From positions 1-9,308 of the forward strand of contig CAYXOX010000122.1 in assembly GCA_964466745.1 (NCBI GenBank): 9,308 bases of DNA. Reading direction: 5' to 3'. Below the pieces are notes generated by a model. The model searched no databases. It was not told the DNA's origin and was given only the letters and a program-made list of their open reading frames with translations. The position numbers were made by a program, and so were the translations under genes. Shown here one piece after another: positions 1 through 5,819 of the stretch (position 1 is the first letter of the stretch; every line of letters starts with the position of its first letter). This DNA comes from CAYXOX01 sp964466745 (GTDB lineage Bacteria > Pseudomonadota > Alphaproteobacteria > Rhodobacterales > Rhodobacteraceae).

Positions 1-1
1 C

Positions 2-523
2 CGCTGGCTTGGCGGGACGCTTACCAACTGGCAGACGGTGAGCCAGTCCATCAGCCGGCTCAAGGCGATCGACGAGGCGCTCGCCGATGGTGCGGAGGGG
101 CTGACCAAGAAGGAACGGCTCGGCATGGAGCGCGACCAGGCCAAGCTGCAGGCGTCGCTCGGCGGCATCCGCGAGATGGGCGGCCGGCCCGACCTGCTCT
201 TCGTGATCGACGTCAACAAGGAAGACCTCGCCATCGCCGAAGCCAGGAAGCTGGGCATTCCCGTGGTGGCCGTTGTCGATACCAACGCCTCTCCCGAGGG
301 CGTGGACTACATCATCCCCGGCAACGACGATGCCGCGCGGGCGATCGCCCTCTACTGCGATCTCGCCTCCCGTGCGGCGCTCGACGGCATGAGCGCCCAG
401 CTCGGCGCGGCCGGCGTTGATCTCGGCGCGCTCGACGAGGCCCCGGAAGAAGAGCTTCTCTCCGAGGCCGCGGTGCCCGAGGAAGCCGCCGAGGCGGCCG
501 CCGAGGTTGCCTCCGACGCGTGA
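2..523 (+). CDS. rpsB: 30S ribosomal protein S2 (uS2), 3' part of gene
   Basis: Structural protein of the small ribosomal subunit. The reading frame is open from position 2 to a TGA at 521-523, giving 173 visible residues. The true start lies left of the window, and about 90-100 N-terminal residues are missing compared with the roughly 240-residue E. coli protein. Family signatures visible are RWLGGTLTNWQTV at the very start, LFVIDVNKEDLAIAEARKLG, and VVDTNASPEGVDYIIPGNDDAARAI, all typical of the S2 core. After the core comes a low-complexity tail of about 40 residues rich in Ala and Glu (ending EEAAEAAAEVASDA), an acidic extension common in alphaproteobacterial S2. An internal ATG at 38 is not a start, because conserved S2 sequence continues upstream in frame. 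The gene is followed by tsf on the same strand, the classic arrangement. The identification is very secure. Confidence 0.97.
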   Translation, partial: RWLGGTLTNWQTVSQSISRLKAIDEALADGAEGLTKKERLGMERDQAKLQASLGGIREMGGRPDLLFVIDVNKEDLAIAEARKLGIPVVAVVDTNASPEGVDYIIPGNDDAARAIALYCDLASRAALDGMSAQLGAAGVDLGALDEAPEEELLSEAAVPEEAAEAAAEVASDA

Positions 524-531
524 GCGCGCGG

Positions 532-554
532 CCCGGGCGCGCCTCGCGCCCGGG
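532..554 (+). terminator. GC-rich hairpin between rpsB and tsf (terminator or attenuator)
   Basis: Nine bases after the rpsB stop is a perfect 10-bp inverted repeat: CCCGGGCGCG at 532-541, a CCT loop at 542-544, and CGCGCCCGGG at 545-554. It can be lengthened by two G-T wobble pairs. Only two T residues follow (TTCCGTC), so it is a poor match to a full intrinsic terminator and may act as a partial terminator or attenuator, or as a 3'-end stabiliser of the rpsB mRNA. Its position between rpsB and tsf fits a role in setting the S2 to EF-Ts ratio. The structure is directly visible; the function is inferred. Confidence 0.55.
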
Positions 555-638
555 TTCCGTCACCCCAGTGTCACCCGGCCCCGCTAGAGCGCGCCGGAGC
601 GGACGCTTAAGAATACCGACGAGATGAGGAGAGCCGAG

Positions 639-1517
639 ATGGCGATCACCGCAGCACAGGTCAAGGAACTGCGCGACAAGACCGGCGCAGGCATGATGGA
701 CGCGAAGAAGGCGCTGACCGAGACGGACGGCGACATGGAGGCGGCAGTCGACTGGCTCCGCACGAAGGGCCTTGCCAAGGCGGCCAAGAAATCGGGCCGT
801 ACCGCGGCCGAGGGCCTCGTCGCGCTGAAGGTGCGCGACGGTCGCGGCGTTGCCGTGGAGGTCAACTCCGAGACCGATTTCGTGGCCAAGAACGCGGAGT
901 TCCAGCAGATGGTTGCCGCCATCGCCGATGCCGCGCTCGATGCCGGCGACGTGGACGCGCTCAAGCAGGCCGACATCGGCGGCAAGACGGTGGACGAAAC
1001 GATCACCGACAAGATCGCCACCATCGGCGAGAACATGAGCCTGCGCCGCATGGCGGCCGTGGAAGGGCCCGCCGTCGTCGATTACGTCCACAACGCCGCA
1101 GCGCCCGGCATGGGCAAGATCGGCGTGCTGGTGGCCTACAGCGGCGGCGACGAGGCCTTCGCGCGCCAGGTGGCGATGCACGTGGCCGCGGCCAACCCCG
1201 CCGCGCTCGGCGAGGCCGATCTCGACCCCGAGGAGATCGCCAAGGAGCGCCAGGTGCAGATCGACATCGCCCGCGAGAGCGGCAAGCCCGAACAGGTGAT
1301 CGAGAAGATGATCGACGGCCGCATGCGCAAGTGGCTGGCCGATGTCACGCTCATGGGGCAGGCCTTCGTGGTGAACCCCGATCTTACGGTGGCCAAGGCC
1401 GCCGAAGAGGCCGGCGCCGAGATTCTCGGCTTCGTCCGGCTCGAAGTGGGCGAGGGAATCGAGAAGGAAGCCGAGGATTTCGCGGCCGAGGTGGCCAAGG
1501 CCGCCCAGGGCGGCTGA
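639..1517 (+). CDS. tsf: Translation elongation factor Ts
   Basis: EF-Ts is the cytoplasmic guanine-nucleotide exchange factor that recycles EF-Tu-GDP to EF-Tu-GTP. The protein is 292 residues, a normal length. The N-terminal UBA-like domain (about 1-55) contains KELRDKTGAGMMDAKKAL. The EF-Tu contact motif TDFVAKN is at 79-85 within NSETDFVAKNAEF. The rest is the two-subdomain core with MHVAAANPAAL and the C-terminal module. I chose the ATG at 639 rather than the in-frame ATG at 624 because the family begins MAITAAQVKEL, and because AGGAG at 627-631 lies 7 nt ahead of 639 as a good ribosome binding site. The gene lies 115 bp after rpsB and is probably cotranscribed with it past the intervening hairpin. 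The next gene is on the opposite strand, so pyrH, which follows tsf in many bacteria, is absent here. Confidence 0.97.
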   Translation: MAITAAQVKELRDKTGAGMMDAKKALTETDGDMEAAVDWLRTKGLAKAAKKSGRTAAEGLVALKVRDGRGVAVEVNSETDFVAKNAEFQQMVAAIADAALDAGDVDALKQADIGGKTVDETITDKIATIGENMSLRRMAAVEGPAVVDYVHNAAAPGMGKIGVLVAYSGGDEAFARQVAMHVAAANPAALGEADLDPEEIAKERQVQIDIARESGKPEQVIEKMIDGRMRKWLADVTLMGQAFVVNPDLTVAKAAEEAGAEILGFVRLEVGEGIEKEAEDFAAEVAKAAQGG

Positions 1518-1676
1518 CCCGGCGCGCCTCTGTTGCCTTCTTGAGGGATTCTGCGACGGGCGAGGCACGATGACCGCGCCCGTTCGCGTATGGTTCCCTG
1601 CCGGACCGTTCAGGCGCTTGGCGCGACCGACTATTGCAAGGCGTAGAGGCGGCCGTTTGCCGCCGGGCGGGCGGGC
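1518..1676. other. Convergent intergenic region between tsf and aroQ
   Basis: This 159-bp gap lies between the tsf stop and the aroQ stop. I see no convincing gene. An ATG at 1570 opens only a short frame that runs into antisense aroQ and has no ribosome binding site. GGCGCGCC at 1521-1528 is a short palindrome, and GCGC-TTG-GCGC is a weak 4-bp hairpin near 1614-1624. The best structure is the hairpin at 1648-1664, listed separately. No clear rho-independent terminator for tsf is visible. Confidence 0.6.
1648..1664 (-). terminator. Weak hairpin downstream of aroQ
   Basis: GGCGGC at 1648-1653 and GCCGCC at 1659-1664 form a perfect 6-bp stem around a 5-nt loop, 12 nt beyond the aroQ stop. On the minus strand it is followed by TCTACGCC, with no real T-tract. 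It could end aroQ transcription weakly, but in DNA this GC-rich a 6-bp stem may be chance. Confidence 0.25.
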
Positions 1677-2117
1677 TCAGCCCTCGGCCAGGTGCGCCGC
1701 GAGCGCCTGCAGCGCCAGCTTGTAGCCCTCGGGGCCGAACCCCGCGATCTGCCCCAGGGCGACCGGCGCGATATGGCTCAGGTGCCGGAACGGCTCGCGG
1801 GCGTGGATGTTGGACAGGTGCACCTCCACGACCGGCAGCCCCACCGAGGCGATGGCATCGCGCAGCGCGACCGAGGTGTGAGTGTAGGCGCCCGCGTTGA
1901 GCACGATGCCCGCCGCGCTGCCCTGAACGGCGTGCATCTCATCGATCAGCGCGCCCTCGTGGTTGGATTGTACGCAGCGCGCCTCGAAGCCAAGCCGCGC
2001 CGCCTCGGCCTTGCACAGCGCCTCGATATCGGCGAGCGTCACCCGGCCGTACACCTCCGGCTGCCGCGTGCCGAGCAGGTTGAGATTGGGACCGTTGAGT
2101 ATGAGAACCTGCACCAT
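1677..2117 (-). CDS. aroQ: Type II 3-dehydroquinate dehydratase
   Basis: This enzyme dehydrates 3-dehydroquinate to 3-dehydroshikimate, the third step of the shikimate pathway to aromatic amino acids, and works in the cytoplasm as a dodecamer. The 146-residue product has the expected length. Visible landmarks are ILNGPNLNLLGTRQPEVYG, with the active-site Arg18 and catalytic Tyr23 in the flexible lid; QSNHEG at 50-55; LNAGAYTHTS, with Asn74 and His80; VEVHLSNIHAREPFR, with the proton-donor His100 and Arg111; and GFGPEGY near the C terminus. I chose the ATG at 2117 because the family starts MxxVLILNGPNLN and because AGGAAAGG lies about 6 nt upstream of it. An in-frame GTG at 2141 would add eight unconserved residues. 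It is a single gene, divergent from the flavoprotein gene and convergent with tsf. The identification is secure. Confidence 0.96.
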   Translation of the reverse strand: MVQVLILNGPNLNLLGTRQPEVYGRVTLADIEALCKAEAARLGFEARCVQSNHEGALIDEMHAVQGSAAGIVLNAGAYTHTSVALRDAIASVGLPVVEVHLSNIHAREPFRHLSHIAPVALGQIAGFGPEGYKLALQALAAHLAEG

Positions 2118-2192
2118 GTCGGGCCTTTCCTTTGACACCACTCTCTTAGGCGGTGCGGCCGCCGCCTGTCGATAGGCGGCGGGGCGAAGGCC
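2118..2192. promoter_or_regulatory. Divergent intergenic region of aroQ and the FOXRED1-like gene
   Basis: These 75 bp must carry the start signals of both divergent genes unless one is read from further away. On the minus strand TCGACA (2172-2167) and TAAGAG (2148-2143) are 18 nt apart and could be a weak sigma-70-type promoter for aroQ, with a leader of about 20 nt. On the plus strand TTGACA at 2132-2137 is a perfect -35 hexamer, but no acceptable -10 follows at 16-18 nt. A strong hairpin at 2159-2182, listed separately, occupies the side nearest the flavoprotein gene. The promoter assignments are speculative. Confidence 0.25.
2159..2182 (+). promoter_or_regulatory. Hairpin immediately upstream of the flavoprotein start
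   Basis: CCGCCGCCT at 2159-2167 and AGGCGGCGG at 2174-2182 form a perfect 9-bp stem with the 6-nt loop GTCGAT. It ends 10 nt before the ATG at 2193 and directly abuts the purine-rich GGGGCGAAGG that would be the ribosome binding site. In RNA it could limit ribosome access; in DNA it could be an operator. The pairing is seen directly. The regulatory role is inferred and GC bias could produce such a stem by chance. Confidence 0.4.
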
Positions 2193-3380
2193 ATGCAGGG
2201 CCAGGGGTTGCCGGACGTCGCCATCGTGGGCGGCGGCGTGATCGGGGCTGCGACGGCCTTCTGGCTGACGCGCCTCGCGCCAGGGGTTTCGGTGACGGTC
2301 TACGAGCGCGACCCGAGCTACGCGCGCTCGGCGACGGCGCTTTCGGTGGCCTCGATCCGCGCGCAGTTCTCCACACCGGTGAACATCGAGATCTCGCGCT
2401 TCGGGCTGGCCTTCCTGCGCGACATCGCCGAGTGGCTCGGGCCCGCCGGCGAGATCCAGAGCGTCGGGCTTCGCGAGAACGGCTATCTCTTTCTCGCGCG
2501 CAGCGAGGACGGAGCCGAGACGCTGCGCCGCAACTGCGCCCTGCAGTGCGGCCTCGGCGCCGCCACGGCGCTGCTCACCCCGTCCGAGATCGCCGCGCGC
2601 TTCGCCTGGATGAATACCGATGACCTTGCGCTCGGCTCGCTCGGGCTCAGCGGGGAGGGCTGGTTCGACAACATGGGGCTGCTCTGGGGCCTGCGCCGGG
2701 CCGCGGCCGCCCAGGGCGCACGCTTCCGGCAGGCGGGCGTGGCGGCGCTCGATGCCAGTGGCTCCCGCATCCGGGGCGTGACGCTCGACACCGGCGAGCG
2801 GGTGCAGGCCGGAGCGGTTGTGCTCGCCGCGGGCGCCGAAAGCGCGGCGCTGCTATCTTCCTTAGGTGAAGAAATCCCCGTAGAAGCCCGCAAGAGAACG
2901 GTTTTCCTTGTCCATGCGCCCGATCTTCGATGTCCGTCGGCACCGCTCATCGTGGATCCGGCGGGTTACTACATGCGGCCCGAGGGCGAGATGTGGATCG
3001 TGGGCGGGATTCCGGCGGAAGACGGCGCCTGTGCGGCGGATGATTTCGAGCCGGACTGGGAGATGTTCGAGGAGCGCCTCTGGCCGATGCTCTACGCTCG
3101 CGCGGAAGGCTTTGCACGCCTCAAGCCGCTGCGGGCCTGGGCTGGACATTACGACTACAACCGCTGGGACCAGAACGCTTTTCTCGGACCGTTGCCGGGC
3201 TGGGAGAACCTCTTGCTCGGTGCGGGTTTCAGCGGGCACGGTTTGCAACAGGCGCCGGCCGTGGGGCGCGGGCTGGCCGAACAGGTGCTGCACGGCGCAT
3301 ACCTGAGCCTCGATCTTTCGCCACTTGCCGCGGAGCGGCTGCGGGCGGGTGTGCGGGTGCTGGAAACCGAGGTCGTTTGA
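2193..3380 (+). CDS. FAD-dependent oxidoreductase, DAO family, FOXRED1-like
   Basis: A 395-residue soluble flavoprotein of the D-amino-acid oxidase/glycine oxidase superfamily. The N-terminal FAD-binding Rossmann motif VAIVGGGVIG has GxGxxG at 13-18, with Glu38 (VYERD) at the end of beta-2 for the adenosine ribose. VVLAAGAES near 210-218 is the second FAD-contacting strand. The C-terminal half carries RKRTVF, a YYMRPEG-type strand, AWAGHYDYNRWDQN at 315-328 and GFSGHGLQQAP at 345-355. From memory these closely match human FOXRED1, a mitochondrial complex I assembly factor, more than sarcosine or glycine oxidases. The substrate is unknown, and a general amine or amino-acid oxidase remains possible. 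There is no signal peptide or membrane segment. The start at ATG 2193 has a weak GAAGG site and sits just ahead of the Rossmann strand. The gene stands alone, divergent from aroQ and convergent with phoB, so context gives no pathway. Codons 221-235 contain rare CTA, TTA and AGA. Confidence 0.88.
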   Translation: MQGQGLPDVAIVGGGVIGAATAFWLTRLAPGVSVTVYERDPSYARSATALSVASIRAQFSTPVNIEISRFGLAFLRDIAEWLGPAGEIQSVGLRENGYLFLARSEDGAETLRRNCALQCGLGAATALLTPSEIAARFAWMNTDDLALGSLGLSGEGWFDNMGLLWGLRRAAAAQGARFRQAGVAALDASGSRIRGVTLDTGERVQAGAVVLAAGAESAALLSSLGEEIPVEARKRTVFLVHAPDLRCPSAPLIVDPAGYYMRPEGEMWIVGGIPAEDGACAADDFEPDWEMFEERLWPMLYARAEGFARLKPLRAWAGHYDYNRWDQNAFLGPLPGWENLLLGAGFSGHGLQQAPAVGRGLAEQVLHGAYLSLDLSPLAAERLRAGVRVLETEVV

Positions 3381-3381
3381 G

Positions 3382-3415
3382 GCGGCCGGCACGCTGCGTG
3401 GCACCGCTCTCTTTT
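3382..3415 (+). terminator. Possible terminator of the FOXRED1-like gene
   Basis: Just after the TGA, GCGG at 3382-3385 can pair with CCGC at 3404-3407, and inside it CACG-CTG-CGTG (3390-3400) forms a small stem. The sequence then reads TCTCTTTTA, a pyrimidine/T-rich run at 3408-3415. The stem is interrupted, so it is only a moderate candidate for an intrinsic terminator. Its place right behind the stop codon is its main support. Confidence 0.3.
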
Positions 3416-3417
3416 AC

Positions 3418-3433
3418 CATAATATTGATTATG
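3418..3433. repeat. AT-rich inverted repeat in the convergent gap
   Basis: CATAAT (3418-3423), spacer ATTG, ATTATG (3428-3433) form a perfect 6-bp inverted repeat within an AT-rich island (about 3411-3433) in otherwise strongly GC-rich DNA. It lies between the stops of the flavoprotein gene and phoB, so it does not precede any annotated gene. It could be a protein-binding palindrome, part of a promoter for an unannotated RNA, or chance. No family consensus could be assigned. Confidence 0.45.
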
Positions 3434-3450
3434 CGCTAACTGGTGGGGCG

Positions 3451-3492
3451 TCCGGCGTGTTGCGGCGCTGCTCGTGCGCCCACCCCGCCGGA
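3451..3492 (-). terminator. Structured region downstream of phoB
   Basis: TCCGGCG at 3451-3457 and CGCCGGA at 3486-3492 are a perfect 7-bp inverted repeat. Inside it, GGCGC and GCGCC around the loop TGCTCGT form a second 5-bp stem, so the segment can fold as an interrupted long hairpin. It starts about 70 nt past the phoB stop on the minus strand. There is no T-tract after it, so it may be a 3'-end stabiliser or factor-dependent end of the pst-phoB transcript. The fold is visible; the role is a guess. Confidence 0.3.
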
Positions 3493-3560
3493 TTCCCTGA
3501 ACAATTCTGCCCGGCGGCATCGGCACGGCCGCGCGCCACGCGAGCCGCCTTGCCGGTCGG

Positions 3561-4253
3561 TCAGCCCAAAGCGTAGCCGGCGCCGCGCACGGTGCGCACG
3601 GGGTCGTGGCCGCCGTGCTGGCAGAGCGCCTTGCGCAAGCGGCCGATGTGCACGTCCACGGTGCGGGTATCCACGTAGATGTCCCTGCCCCAGACGCGAT
3701 CCAGAAGCTGCTCGCGGCTCCAGACGCGCCCGGGCTTTTCCATGAAGGTGGTCAGCAGCCGAAACTCGGTCGGGCCCAGCTTGAGCGGCTTGTCTCCGCG
3801 AAACACCTTGTAGCTCTCCGCGTCGAGCACGATGTCGTCGTATTCGAGCCGCTGGCCCACTGTGGCCGGGCGCGTGCGGCGCAGCTGGGTGCGGACCCGT
3901 GCCATCAGTTCGACAACGGAATACGGCTTGACCACGTAGTCGTCGGCGCCGGTTTCGAGCCCGCGCACCTTGTCCACCTCCTCGGAGCGCGCCGAGAGCA
4001 TGATGATGGGCACCGAGCGCGTCTCGGCCCGGGATTTCAGGCGCCGGCATACCTCGATGCCGGAGACGGACGGCAGCATCCAGTCCAGCACGATGATGTC
4101 GGGCGCCTCCTCCTCGACGAGGAGCAGCGCCTCTTCGCCGTTTTCCGCCTTCGAGACGCGAAAGCCCTCGGCCTCGAGGTTGTAGGCCAGGACCTCGCGC
4201 TGGGCGGGCTCGTCTTCCACCACCAGCACGCGGGGCTGATCGGCCGAGCTCAT
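3561..4253 (-). CDS. phoB: Phosphate regulon response regulator PhoB
   Basis: DNA-binding response regulator that, when phosphorylated by PhoR under phosphate limitation, activates Pho regulon promoters. The product is 230 residues, matching PhoB. The receiver domain (about 8-120) has the acidic pair Glu13/Asp14, the phosphoacceptor Asp57 in IVLDWMLP, Ser87 at the switch position, Tyr106 and the invariant Lys109 in VKPYS. The OmpR-type winged helix (about 130-230) has LGPTEFRLL, GRVWSREQLLDRVWG, the recognition helix segment VDTRTVDVHIGRLRKAL and TVRGAGYAL. The VDTRTVDVHIGRLR stretch points to PhoB within the family. I chose the ATG at 4253 because receiver homology begins there; GGGGGAGG at 4271-4264, inside the end of phoU, is 10 nt upstream. 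Its ATG overlaps the phoU stop as ATGA, suggesting translational coupling. It is the last gene of the operon. Confidence 0.95.
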   Translation of the reverse strand: MSSADQPRVLVVEDEPAQREVLAYNLEAEGFRVSKAENGEEALLLVEEEAPDIIVLDWMLPSVSGIEVCRRLKSRAETRSVPIIMLSARSEEVDKVRGLETGADDYVVKPYSVVELMARVRTQLRRTRPATVGQRLEYDDIVLDAESYKVFRGDKPLKLGPTEFRLLTTFMEKPGRVWSREQLLDRVWGRDIYVDTRTVDVHIGRLRKALCQHGGHDPVRTVRGAGYALG

Positions 4254-4981
4254 CCGTGCGACGCCTCCCCCGGATCGGTCACGAAGGCGGTGCGATCCTC
4301 CTTCGGCCGTTCGTCCTCGGGATAGGATCCTGTCGCCAGGTAGATCACCTGCTCGGAGATGGCGGTGACGTGGTCGCCCATCCGTTCGAAGTTCTTGGCG
4401 ATGAAGTGCAGGTGCATGCACGGGGTGATGCTGCGCGGGTCTTCCATCATGAAGGTCAGGAATTCGCGGAACAGTGCGTTGTACATCTGATCGACCTCGA
4501 GATCGCGGTTGATCACGTCCTGCGCCAGTTCGGCGTCGCGCTGCACATAGGCGTCGAGCGCGTCCTTGAGCATCAGCTCGACTTCCTTGGCCATGCGGCG
4601 CAGCGCCGAGGAAGAGCCGTTCACCGCGTTCATCTGGGCCAGAACGGAGGATCGCTTCGCGATGTTCTTCGAATAGTCGCCCATCCGCTCGAGGTTCGAG
4701 GAGATCTTGATGACGGTGAGCACCGTGCGCAGGTCGCCTGCCGTGGGCTGGCGCAGCGCCAGCACGCGGGCGGCCTCCTCGTTCACCTGCTCTTCGAGCG
4801 CGTCGATGGCCTCGTCTGCCTCTCGCACGCTCTGGGCGAGTTCATCGTCGCGCTCGCTCAGTGCCTTGGCGGCGCGCATGATGGCCGTCTCGACAAGGCC
4901 GCCCATCTTCATGATGAGGGCCTGGATCGCCTCGAGATCGCGATCGAACGCGGAGGCGATATGCTGTTCGCTGGGGGTCAT
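4250..4981 (-). CDS. phoU: Phosphate signalling/transport accessory protein PhoU
   Basis: Cytoplasmic, membrane-associated negative regulator that couples the Pst transporter to PhoR, keeping the kinase off when phosphate is plentiful. The 243-residue length agrees with E. coli PhoU (about 241). The protein is all-helical with two homologous three-helix repeats. Each carries the metal-binding signature: NLERMGD at 96-102 and NFERMGD at 197-203, the first followed by YSKNIAKR. The beginning, HIASAFDRDLEAIQALIMKMGG, is typical of alphaproteobacterial PhoU. The start at ATG 4981 is 5 nt after the pstB stop TAA, with only a weak GGA-type site inside the pstB end, so coupling to pstB translation is likely. 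The last about 20 residues are a charged, poorly conserved tail overlapping the phoB start. Confidence 0.96.
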   Translation of the reverse strand: MTPSEQHIASAFDRDLEAIQALIMKMGGLVETAIMRAAKALSERDDELAQSVREADEAIDALEEQVNEEAARVLALRQPTAGDLRTVLTVIKISSNLERMGDYSKNIAKRSSVLAQMNAVNGSSSALRRMAKEVELMLKDALDAYVQRDAELAQDVINRDLEVDQMYNALFREFLTFMMEDPRSITPCMHLHFIAKNFERMGDHVTAISEQVIYLATGSYPEDERPKEDRTAFVTDPGEASHG

Positions 4982-4986
4982 CGCGG

Positions 4987-5790
<804 letters not shown>

Positions 5791-5798
5791 CTGAGGTG

Positions 5799-5804
5799 CC
5801 TTTC
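5799..5804 (-). promoter_or_regulatory. Ribosome binding site deciding the pstB start
   Basis: On the minus strand GAAAGG (5804-5799) lies 8 nt before the ATG at 5790, in the short gap after the pstA stop. Neither the GTG at 5826 nor the ATG at 5754 has an equally good site, which is why 5790 is preferred for pstB. Confidence 0.5.
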
Positions 5805-5819
5805 GGCCAGGATTGGAGT

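Noticed and set aside
624..638. Earlier ATG start for tsf at 624
   Set aside because: The added residues MRRAE are not part of the EF-Ts family, and the ribosome binding site AGGAG would then lie inside the coding region.
312..1568. 418-codon open frame on the minus strand opposite rpsB and tsf
   Set aside because: It lies opposite two conserved translation genes and its translation is rich in His, Leu, Gly and Arg without any motif; it is a mirror-frame artefact.
1570..1730. Small plus-strand ORF starting at ATG 1570
   Set aside because: There is no ribosome binding site, it is rich in Arg and Pro, and it runs into antisense aroQ.
2118..2141. GTG start at 2141 for aroQ
   Set aside because: It would add eight unconserved residues and place the AGGAAAGG ribosome binding site inside the gene.
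2132..2160. TTGACA at 2132-2137 as a promoter for the flavoprotein gene
   Set aside because: The -35 hexamer is perfect but no -10-like sequence is found at 16-18 nt spacing, where the DNA is GCGGCC.
3443..3745. 100-codon plus-strand frame in the gap and opposite the phoB end
   Set aside because: Its translation is Arg/Ala/Pro-rich low complexity without a motif, and most of it is antisense to phoB.
3606..4325. 239-codon plus-strand frame opposite phoB
   Set aside because: It is complementary to a clear response regulator gene and shows no domain of its own.
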